Source of the DNA: Puccinellia tenuiflora
Taxonomy: Eukaryota > Streptophyta > Magnoliopsida > Poales > Poaceae
Direction of reading: 5' to 3'
NCBI GenBank assembly: GCA_012064385.1
Contig: QRDG01002503.1
Coordinates: 62,001 to 126,000, forward strand
Length of the DNA stretch: 64,000 bases
How positions within the stretch are numbered: position 1 is the first letter of the stretch; each line of letters begins with the position of its first letter. This document shows positions 55,488-64,000 of the stretch, one piece after another. The translations under genes were made by a program, and so were the position numbers. A model generated the notes under the pieces. It saw only the letters and a list, made by a program, of their open reading frames with translations. It ran no database searches and had not been told where the DNA came from.

Positions 55488-56749
55488 TGCTGTAGCAAAC
55501 CTTGTAATACCTGATCTAACAAGATCTTTCCCAAGGAACTCCCTCATCAGGTATAAAACCCTTGTGTGTGCATAAAGGAAAACGGTCACAGCTCTAGCTA
55601 GTGCAATGGTAGATTCAACAGTAGGCAACTTCCCAATGTCCTCTAGCATTAGATCAATGATGTGTGGGTAGCACAACCATTCCAAAATATGTTGGGGCAC
55701 TTTGCTTTCAACAAAGTAGCTGCTGCTACATTCACACTTGCATTATCAGTCACCACTTGAATCGCATGCTTCTCCCCAATCTCTTGTATACAATTATCAA
55801 CAAGCTCATATATATTTCCCATCTTTCTTGACAGCAGAACAGTCCACCAAATTAATAAAAACACCACCATATGCACTATGAACTACCAGAATCATTACCC
55901 CACTTCCTCTTATGTCTGTCCATGCATCTGCCATGATTGTACATCCATCAAGCTCCCAGCATTGTCTGTGTGCCTTGAAGGATTCCTCCACTTTCTTATT
56001 CCTCTTCTGCAAGAATGGGCCACCCATTTCATAAGCACTAGGACCTTGCAGGTTTTCACCGCATTGCCCAATTGACTGAAGCATAAGGTCAAAACTTGGA
56101 AGTGTGACATCATTGAATGGAATGCATGCTTCATAGAAGAACTGGTAGATGTACTCACAAGCACGGTTCCTTTTCTGTTCTCTCTTCACAGTTGTCAACT
56201 TCGATTGGATTTTCTCAGCAAAATTGCCCTTCCTTTCAGCTACAACCTCTTCGGGTGTTAATTCGCAGAACTTGTCCATAGGACCACTTGTTCATTTAGA
56301 TCTTGCGCCTCTGGATGACATTAGCACAACAGCAGAATTGTTTGTGGCATCATCTTCACTTGAACATTCCCCTTCCGAGTAGCTCACATTCACTTCACTT
56401 CTTTTTCTCTTCTGCTCATTAACCTTTGTTCCCTTCTTATCACCCTTCTTTAGCAAATACTGAAGCATTTCATCTTTTACATTAGTTGGAACTTTTTCAC
56501 AGAAATTACAACCAGAATTTGGAATGTGTGCAAGGTGGAACTTGATCCTTGTAATTCCATTGGTGTACAAATTATGACAGTAAATGCACCTCAACGAATT
56601 CCTCTTGTTGGCATCACGACAAATGCAATATTTCCATCCTGGGTCTTTTGATTTAACAACAATAGTTTCTCCTTGTACGTTGATGCTGTGCTTGACATGC
56701 CAACGCCTACAATCGTACAGCAAGACAGCAAGAAACTTCAATATTCAGT

Positions 56750-57470
56750 TAAAAATTTCGAGGCTAATTTACAAGTAGATCACTAGTCTAAAGTGTAAAG
56801 TCTAAACAAGCAGTGCAAGAAAAGTATCAAACAAGCAGTACAAGTTTACAAGTAGATCAGTGCAAACAACAAACATCATGAGCCTAAAATTGAAGCTGAA
56901 TAAGCAGTAGCTACTAGCTACTGAATCAAAGTATCAAACTGACATTTTTCATAGCTGAACAACCATCATTTGCACGGTTGCACCTAGGAATCAAACTAGG
57001 ATTTTTCATAGATTACCCGGTGGTGGCTGACTTGCCACCTGCATGGAGGACATCGTGGCCTTGACTTGACTCCTCTTGTAGCTTGAGGAAGCACGGGAGC
57101 CACTCTCGCTTCAACTCGCCGTGGAGACAGAGCTCGAGGAGCACGGAGGCCGCCGCCGCAACTCGTCATGGAGCAGAGCTGAGGAAGCACAGAGGCGCGC
57201 CGCCACTTCAACTCGACATGGAGGAACCGAGGAAGGGCTCGACGACTCAACATGGAGGCAGAGCTTGAGGAAGCACAGAAGCCGCCGCCGCCGCTGCAAC
57301 TCTACCAGACGCCGCCGCCGCTGCTCCAGCTAGGTTAGGTTTGTGAGGAGTGAGGACTTGGTGAGGAGGCAGAGTGCATGTTGGGGCCTTGGGGGTGCAC
57401 GTTCGGGCCTTGGGGCTGGGCGGCTGGGGCCTTTGGGCCGATCAGCTCACGGGGAAATTTCCAGTTTTTT
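56750..57470. other. 5' region of the hAT element
   Basis: Upstream of the BED exon on the minus strand. It includes a GC-rich stretch (about 57010-57330) open in several frames, perhaps a first exon or leader. No family recognised. Confidence 0.45.
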
Positions 57471-57626
57471 TTAGCACGCTATACGCTAAAGTCATTTAGC
57501 GCGGTTTAGCCCGTTTAAAACGCCATTAGCGTCGTAGCTTCAACTTTACGCTGAATATAGCGTATGCCCTCCCAATACGCTATAGCGCGCTATTAGCCGC
57601 GAAATAGCCCGCTATTTTTTTCGTTG

Positions 57627-57634
57627 GTTGAAAC
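57627..57634. repeat. hAT target duplication GTTGAAAC, right copy
   Basis: Pairs with 43016-43023. Confidence 0.92.
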
Positions 57635-58417
57635 CCATAGGATCTCAAAACCAAGTCATGGTTCTGGCACGTGGATAGCTAAATTCCACGCACCCCTGTC
57701 CATGGCCAATCCTTCAGTTCTATCCGTCTGGTATGCACTGGCACTTCTGGAGGCCTGCATTGTATATGTCTAAAATATCTTAGACGATGTTGGACAAGCT
57801 TCTCTTTAATCGGTGCTAGCCCAACTCTTTCACGTATATCATCATTTCAGACCTGATCCTTTCTTGTGTGGCCACATATCCACCTCAACATGTGCATCTC
57901 TGCTACACCTAGTTTTTGGATATGTCGTCTCTTGCTTGGTCAACATTCTACGCCATACAACATCGCAGGCCGGATCTCCGTCCTATAGAACCTGCCTTTT
58001 AGCTTTTGTGGCACTCTCCTGTCACAGAGGACGCCAGAAGCTTGGCGCCACTTCATCCAACCAGCTTTGATTCGGTGGCTCACATCTTCATCGATATCAC
58101 CATCCTTCTGCAACATAGACCCCAAATATCAGAAGGTGTCTTTCTCGGGTACCACCTGCCCATCAAGGCTAACCTCTTCCTCCTCATGCCTAGTAGTACT
58201 AAAACTGCACCATGTACTCAGTTTTAGTCCTACTAAGCCTAAAGCCTTTCGATTCTAGAGTCTGCCTCCACAACTCTAACTTTCTATTAACCCATGCCCG
58301 GCTATCATCGACTAGCACCACATCATCCTCAAAGAGCATACACCATGGGATATCTCCTTGTATATCCTCTATGACCTCATCCAGCACCAAAGCAAAAAAA
58401 AAGGCTCAAAGTTGATC

Positions 58418-58425
58418 CTTGATGC
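58418..58425. repeat. Target duplication CTTGATGC, left copy
   Basis: 8-bp copy matched at 59231-59238. Confidence 0.92.
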
Positions 58426-59230
58426 CACTGGCGGAGCTCTGTGAAGGCCGAACTGGGCCACGGCCCGCCCAGGATTTGGGCCGAAAAAAAATTAACTACT
58501 AGGCATCAACAGCCCAACCCACTAGAACGCTCGCTCCTCTGCTAAAAAAAACTAGAATGCTCATTCCCCTGCTACTACACGAGTACAGACTCCATGTCCA
58601 TGGTAGACATGGAGAACTAGGTTTAGAAAGGGGAAGTGGCGGAAGAGGCGGAGGCGGAGCAGGATGGCACGCCGGCACAGCGCCGCACCGCCGTCCGCAG
58701 CCAAGGGCGCCGGCTGGCCGCGCCGCCGCCCGCAGCCAAGGTCGGCTGCTCGCCGCAGGCACGGCCGCACGTGCTCTTCCAGTCTATCGGTCTTCCCAAA
58801 TCGAGCCCGTCCCTTCCGGTCTTTCCAAATCCAGGTAATTTTCTCTCTTTCTCCAAATCTTTGTTTAGCAGTTTGTTAATTGATTAGCAATTTAGCATGG
58901 ATTTGATTGTTCTCTGAATTTGTTTTCAATTGTACAAATTGCAACAGCCATGGGAAGGTCACTCATAGTCAGAGAAGAATTGATTTTGTCATGAAAAGAA
59001 AAATAGATCTACTGTATAGCTTATTTTGGTGTACCTTAGCTTATTTTGTATAGCAATATATCTACTGTCTAGATTTTGTCTAGATTTTATTTATGTATGC
59101 ATCTCCTGAAAACCGACGGGAACAAAAGAATTTGATCAATGATATCCACTGAAGTGGTGTGTTCCATAGTAAATTTTATGTGTTCTTTCAATCTGGCCCG
59201 CCCAGTATTTTGTTTCAAGCTCCGCCACTG
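58426..59230. mobile_element. Non-autonomous hAT element, 805 bp
   Basis: Terminal repeats: CACTGGCGGAGCT at left, AGCTCCGCCACTG at right (one mismatch in 13), flanked by CTTGATGC. No transposase. The right end contains CTGGCCCGCCCAG, matched in reverse near the left end (ACGGCCCGCCCAGG direct copy). A GC-rich core (58620-58790) resembles host coding sequence in composition, but no family is recognised. Confidence 0.9.
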
Positions 59231-59238
59231 CTTGATGC
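59231..59238. repeat. Target duplication CTTGATGC, right copy
   Basis: Pairs with 58418-58425 and resumes the LINE sequence. Confidence 0.92.
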
Positions 59239-60830
59239 AGTCATATTCTAATTGGAAAGTCATCAATGTGGCCATCACTTGTTCCAACACTTGTCAGAAC
59301 ATTATCGTACATATCCATAATGAGGGTGATGTACTTTGTTGGGGCTTTGTCTTTCTCCAAGGCCCACCACATGTCTGTGGTATCCTATCATAGGCCTTCT
59401 CCAAGTCAACGAACAACATACGGAGGTCCTTCTTTTCCTCCATGTATCTTTCCATAAGTTGTCATACCAAGAAGATCGCTTCCAGACCTTCCATGCATGA
59501 AACCAAATTGATTTCTGGTCACACTTGTCAATCTTCTTAAGCGATGCTCAATGACTCTTTCCCATAGCTTCATTGTATGGCTCATCAGCTTGATTCCATG
59601 GTAATTAGTGCAACTTTGAACATCTCCCTTGTTCTTGAAGACTGGTACTAATGTACTCTGCCTCCATTCTTCGGGCATCTTCTTTGAGGTTGAAAAGCTT
59701 AGTTCGCCATACTATCGCTATGTCTCCAAGGCCTCTCCACACCTCAATGAGAATACCATCAGGGCCCATCGCCTTGCCTCCTTTCATCCTCTTCAATGCC
59801 TTCCTAACCTCAGACTCCTGGATACATCGGACAAAGCGTCTACTGGTATCATCAACGGAGTCATCTAGCAGAAAGTCAGAGCTCTCATTTTTCTCCATTG
59901 AACATGTTGTCAAAGTACTCTCGCCATCTACGCTTGATCTCTTCGTCCTTCACGAGAAGCTGATCCTCTCCATCCTTGATGCATTTTACTTGGTTGACAT
60001 CCATCGTCTTCCTCTCCCGAATCTTGTCCATCTTATAGATGTCCCTTTCACCTTCCTTCATGCTTGAACGCTAGTAGAGGTCCTCATACGCCCGACCCCT
60101 TGCCTCGCTCACCGCTCTCTTTGCGTCCTTCTGTGCCTACTTGAACTTCTCCATGTTGGTTGCACTCCTGTCCAAATATAGGCATTTGAAATAGTCAATC
60201 TTCTCCTTAATAGCCGTCTGAACCTCAACATTCCACCAACCAGGTATCCTTAGCATCGCTTCTCCTTCCCCTGGTCATCCCAAACTCCTCTGAAGCCACC
60301 TTCCGAATGCAAGTCGCCATCCTCATCCACATATTGTTTGCATCGCCTCCTTCCTTCCAAGGGTCCTCCCTAATAACCCTCTCCTTAAAAGTCTGAGCTA
60401 CCTATCCCTTTAGCTTCCACCACTTCGTTCGAGTAACTTTCGCGTGCTTGTCCCGCTGGACACGAATCCGAAAGCGGAAGTCAGCCACCACAAGCTTATG
60501 TTGAGGGACAACACTCTCTCCAGGTATCACCTTACAATCAAGGCAGGCTCGTCTGTCTTCTCTTCTAGAGAGGACAAAATCAGTATGGCTAGAGTGTTGC
60601 CCACTACTGAAAGTCACTAGGTGGGATTTTCTCTTTCCAAAGAGGGTGTTAGCTACGACCATATCGTAGGCTAAAGTGAAGCTTAAGACGTCCTCTCCTT
60701 CTTGGTTCCGGATACCATAGCCAAGCCACCATGCACCCCTTCATAACCTGTGTTGGATGTACCCACGTGGCCATTGTGGTCTCCTCCTATGCAGAGCTTC
60801 TCACCAATAAACCAAAACAATATCTCAAGT

Positions 60831-61270
60831 TCAATCTAAAGTAGGGTTTATGCAATCCTAGCCTTACAAGGACGAATCTATCTCTCTAGTGGGGATGATG
60901 ATGGTGGAGTGATAGATCTTGAAGAACTGGATCGCAGGGACAAATCTAACAGATAGGTTTTCACTTAATTTGGATCATCTCTTCTCGGTTTTGGACTGTT
61001 TCGACAATTCTTTGATTGTTTTTTGCCTACCTCTCCTTTACAAAAGTTGCTTCTTTTGACGAGGCCGATGCTGCGGCACAGATACGGTGGCGGGTACGGT
61101 CACCCCTGATCGTACCGGTGGTCGTTAAAGTGCTCCAGCACCCTGATGACTTTTGCTCCAATTAGGAAAGTGCTTATTTTGCTCCCAAATTCCAGATTAT
61201 GACTTCATTTCCTTCCCAAAGTGTGTAATTCCTGAAAGTCATATATAAATAAAAAGATTTCCAAACCTAT
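60831..61270. other. Unassigned sequence between two LINEs
   Basis: No ORF or repeat recognised. Composition is unremarkable. Confidence 0.4.
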
Positions 61271-62280
61271 GGGTGTTCGGGTCGAGCATATATCAACAAA
61301 TAGTGAAGCAAAACCATGAAAAACATCGCGATAAACATGATAAGAATTGGAGCTATCATCTTGCCATGGAGCATGGACTTCTTCAACCATTAGAAGGCAA
61401 ATTTATCAAATCCTTCATTTTACTTAATGTTGATGATTCCACGATCTTCCTGTCCCTTCAGCACAACATGTCTCCAACCTGGCAGCCCTGTTGCGAAACT
61501 TTCGGGAGGTCACTAGGATTGTGACAATGTGGCAAAGAGTTTGGTGGCTCCCATTCGGTACACCAACATTGACATCACTACATCCTCACTATCTTCCCGA
61601 CAACTATGACACAATTCCGTGTTAAATACTTGGTTTACGCCTGTCACTGGGAAGGCTCAGGAGAGAGGATCTCCAACCTCTCATGGACAAGGCAGCCTAA
61701 CTACAACTAAACCCCTGGAAGGGCAAGTTACTCAATCATGCGGGCTGCAACTTTTTGTTTATACGGGTCCTTACCTCGTTGGTCATCTTCATGCATATGA
61801 CTATCAAAGTTGGCAAAGCCACGATGAAGGCCTTTGATAAATTTAGGGGAGGGATGCGTTGTTATTGCAACACCTCGATCCGTGGTGGGAAATGCGGAAT
61901 AAGGTTTGCCACCCCAAATATACGAGGGACTGGTGATCTTCAACCAAGACAAAGTTGCTCGAGGTCTTTGCTGAATATAGAAGGCAAACCTTTTGCCCCG
62001 TTCTCATTTTTTGGGTTGATGGTGGATCTCGTGATGAGGATATTATCAATTCGGGCACGCCTGTTTTTTCTTTGGGAGCAATTGATACTATTATTTCGTC
62101 AACGTAGAACTTGTGGATGAAAGCCATAATATCGTTCTTGCTGACATCCTATAGTATTTCGAAACAGTCAGATATAACCGTTTGAAGCATTGCATGTATC
62201 TAGGGATACGTTTTGTCCTAAGCGCGCAACAGAGAAAAATTTTCTGGGACCGGGCCGCACCGTCCCTGGCATGAGGCCCC
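61270..62280 (+). pseudogene. L1-type LINE reverse transcriptase remnant, plus strand
   Basis: Strongly decayed but in order. VDDSTIFLS near 61429 corresponds to the RT YADD box. LAALLRNF-like coding follows at about 61480. GKLLNHAG near 61720, with following codons like VLTSLVI, matches the L1 'GK-L---GRL-L---VL-S---' block. Then DKFRGG (about 61830) and GGKCGIRF / KVCHPKYEG (about 61885-61925) match the segment before the zinc-finger-like C-terminus. Multiple stops and frameshifts; not translatable. Identification is by family pattern from memory, without alignment. Confidence 0.6.
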
Positions 62281-62329
62281 TTCTTAGATGTTGACAACTC
62301 ATCTTCTAACACTAATCGCAAAGCTCCGC

Positions 62330-62401
62330 GTCTCGTACTACTTCCGTCCAATCTGTACACAAAAATGTTTCAGTATCGTACTATCTTGTACGGAGTACCT
62401 C
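62330..62401. repeat. Possible decayed Stowaway-type MITE
   Basis: TACTACTTCCGTCCAAT at the left and TTGTACGGAGTACCT at the right resemble the TA-CTCCCTCCGTCC ends of Stowaway elements in opposite orientation, about 65 bp apart. The left match is imperfect. Confidence 0.3.
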
Positions 62402-64000
62402 TGTAGCGCCCCGACCCCGGAATTATACAGAGAGGCTATGAATCCGACACAACCATCAATGTATAAGACAAAGATCGAGACTTGTGGAACAGAACTGGCA
62501 CAAAGCATGACTCTACGACACAAAAGTATAGCAACTCATATAACGAGAAGAATACAAATATTACAAGCAAAAGGATCACAGATCCAACAAGTCAACAAGC
62601 GGAAGCGGGTAGTGTTGTCTAACAACAAGAAGCAAATATATGGCCTAAGAGGCCTACAATAAACATCACCCAAGCCAGCTTGTTCCACGGTCCCAAGCTG
62701 CCACCTGGGAACCCCAGACTAGTAGTCGACGTCAACGAAGAACCCACCTAGCTGCTCGGTGTCGTCCTCCTCTGAAATACAAAATCATAGAGGCAGCAAA
62801 GAGAGACTGAGTACGATGTACTCGCAAGTTTAGTAGGGCGATATAGGCCCAATGACTGACGGAGGCTCTAAAGCTTTATATGTAGTTCTTTTGCATAAAG
62901 CTAAGTTTCATAAACAGAAAGATATAAATGACACATGGCATTCGTCTACTCAGAGTATTTTTATAAAGGGGTAAGAGAGTATCATTATCACCTTTCGGTT
63001 CTCGGCGAACCTACTCACAACCATCACCACTCATCTCACACCAAGGCACTCCCTCGACTCACCCTCGAGGAAATGAACCTTCACTCTCTTGTTGATTAAT
63101 GCAACCTTTAGCTGCCATATCAATTAGGTTAATGTTATCTATGAGCTAATCCGCCTTTCCCAAGAGTTTGTCCATAACCGTGGACACGACTTTTCGAAAA
63201 GATTAACCCTGCAGGGGTGTACTATTTTACCCATTGGTACCGTCCGGCTCACCTAGTTGGCCCTCTTCCGGGGAAGACCGGCGAGCGGGCGCGGTTAGAC
63301 CTTTACAATGCACGAGGCTTACTCAAGGACCATCAGTGGTGGAAGGACAGGTTTAGCGCTCCCAGCGCCCTACCCCACCGTCACGTCCTACACACCATCA
63401 TCCTCGTTCCTTTTCCACTCACACCGCACACGCGCAAATGGAAATAGCAAACTAGAGGACCCTTGACAAGCCCCTCACAAATTATTCGGTCAGCGAGGCG
63501 CCCATACACCCACCAATGGAAGCACGCTCGGTTCTTGGTTCTAGCTAAAAGCACTCTCAGCCTAGACGGCAAGAATGAGGCAAACCACCCTCCCCGAGGG
63601 CAACTCATCCAAGCCTTCTTAGCATTTTAAAAAATAAGCACCCCACATATCCACCAAGTCCGCATCATTCCATCTTCAACAACAATTATGGAAATAAACA
63701 ACGGACATAACTAGTATCTCAAATAAGCATTTCTAAGCATGGCTAAGCATATAACCAATAATTATATTTGTATCCGGCCAACACATCAACACTAGGGTTC
63801 ATAGGTAGGGATACATGTGAATGGCTCGGGGAAGAGACATGCATTCATAGGATTCTATATATTTACCAAAAGACATTTGAACCGCATGCAATATTATGGT
63901 GGATAAAATAATTTGATAAAATCATAGGATGCTAGATGCCAAGAAGGTTAGGTTATCTCTTGCCTTGCTGCCCGGGTGCGTAGTACGGCTCGTCGGGTAG
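62402..64000. mobile_element. LTR-like sequence, unidentified, cut by window end
   Basis: Begins TGTAGCGCCCCGACCCCGGA, a start (or reversed end) seen in many Triticeae LTRs. GTACGATGTACTCGCAAG near 62810 is also a common Triticeae LTR word (from memory). No ORF, no second copy and no primer site are visible, so orientation and class are open. Confidence 0.4.

Larger units (their letters stand above)
43316..56741 (-). pseudogene. hAT transposase (BED finger, DUF659, hAT dimerization domain), interrupted and mutated
   Basis: Minus strand, from about 56741. A BED zinc finger (DPGWKYC..., CIYCHNLYTNG, RIKFHLAHI) lies at about 56640-56500, followed by an acidic linker. TGA at 56292-56294 interrupts the frame before MDKFCELTPEE. 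DUF659 lies at about 56180-55650 (GCTIMADAWTD, VVTDNASVN, FWNGCATH), with a 2-bp loss in a TA repeat near 55815 and one extra base near 55660. The Copia element then splits the codons around TRFATAYL/NLKRMLDNKK. Left of it, the rest continues (44766-43990) with another frameshift near 44540. The dimerization region EAKWWSIHG...LRVLAMRILS, SSSPCERNFSVF follows an intron. The last exon (43612-43316) is acidic. Not functional. Confidence 0.9.
43024..57626. mobile_element. hAT transposon with transposase gene, split by a Copia insertion
   Basis: Terminal repeats read inward as CAAGGAAAAAATAGTGTGC (left) and CAACGAAAAAAATAGCGGGC (right), with an 8-bp GTTGAAAC duplication outside. Subtracting the 10.7-kb Copia leaves about 3.9 kb, a normal hAT size. 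Both ends carry clusters of TAGCG/CGCTA words (43040-43125 and 57470-57620), the usual binding repeats for a hAT transposase. The only gene is on the minus strand. Confidence 0.92.
57640..60810 (-). pseudogene. RTE LINE endonuclease-reverse transcriptase remnant
   Basis: Minus strand, high to low coordinate. Endonuclease C-terminal part is at about 60790-60402 (GHVGTSNTGYEG-like, MVVANTLFGKRKSHLVTF, RACLDCKVIPGE). A linker reads KALKRMKGGKAMGPDG near 59800, and RT blocks read MPEEWRQSTLVPVFKNKGD and NYHGIKLMSHTMKLWERV (59678-59406). Then, across the 805-bp hAT insertion, comes CMLFEDDVVLVDDSRA near 58320, where the RT box is FEDD rather than the usual FADD. The C-terminal part reads GSMLQKDGDIDEDVSHRIKAG (one residue over the usual line), KLKGRFYRTEIRPAMLYG (58125-57940). 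Many frameshifts and stops break it. It would nick target DNA and reverse-transcribe its own RNA. Confidence 0.85.
42968..60830 (-). mobile_element. RTE-type LINE, minus strand, 5' truncated, interrupted by two DNA transposons
   Basis: The element's own sequence is 42968-43023 plus 57627-58425 plus 59239-60830, about 2.4 kb. The 3' end (left side) finishes in a TTG/GTT microsatellite (CAACAACAAAG on plus), typical of RTE elements. The reading direction is minus. The upper end near 60830 lacks the start of the endonuclease, so it is 5' truncated as LINE copies usually are. The upper boundary is approximate. Confidence 0.82.

Noticed and set aside
1..64000. tRNA or rRNA genes
   Set aside because: No cloverleaf with intact A and B boxes and no rRNA sequence was recognised; tRNA-like words are only the LTR primer sites.

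Overview
The window looks like a piece of a large, repeat-rich grass genome, most probably Triticeae (wheat, Aegilops, barley or rye). This rests on long nested LTR retrotransposons, plant-type RTE and L1 LINEs, Mutator/FAR1, hAT and PIF/Harbinger elements, and GC-rich monocot-style coding sequence in two genes. No bacterial operons, rRNA, tRNA or CRISPR structures were seen. About 5 kb (36.1-40.3 kb) is ordinary host gene space; nearly everything else is transposable element (TE) sequence.

Left nest (1-20.5 kb). The window opens in the C-terminal half of a Copia pol (1-1476). At 1961-15472 lies a complete Tat-lineage Ty3/gypsy element with two LTRs, a CAAAA target duplication, gag-pro, pol with two RNase H domains, and an unusual intron-containing gene on the opposite strand (13882 to 10190). 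Its sense genes are broken by one in-frame amber codon and about four single-base frameshifts. To its right is the minus-strand half of an Athila-like gag-protease-only Gypsy element (15478-20545), which is itself inserted in a Mutator-like element.

Mutator-like region (20.5-33.3 kb). A FAR1/MULE transposase pseudogene (plus strand) faces a ULP1 (C48) protease-like pseudogene (minus strand). The 5' exons of the transposase gene are present three times, two in direct and one in inverted orientation. AT-rich sequence and a candidate GC-rich non-autonomous DNA element follow (33.3-35.5 kb).

Host genes (36.1-40.3 kb). Two tandem plus-strand, single-exon paralogues encode PLAC8/DUF2985 membrane proteins of about 545 and 499 residues.

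Right nest (40.3-64 kb). A 2.55-kb PIF/Harbinger-like element with TAA target duplications (40323-42876) is followed by a minus-strand RTE LINE (about 42968-60830). Inside the LINE sits a hAT element (43024-57626, duplication GTTGAAAC). Inside the hAT transposase gene sits a 10.7-kb Copia element (44767-55482, duplication AGGTA) that encodes gag but no pol and has almost identical LTRs. A separate 805-bp non-autonomous hAT (58426-59230, duplication CTTGATGC) also interrupts the LINE. The window ends with a decayed L1 LINE fragment and an unidentified LTR-like sequence.

How the parts relate: the insertions can be ordered (LINE, then hAT, then Copia; Mutator-like, then Athila-like; Tat later than its flanks). 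The gag-only Copia and the gag-pro-only Athila-like element must have relied on enzymes from other elements. The two PLAC8 genes are the only features likely to serve the plant.
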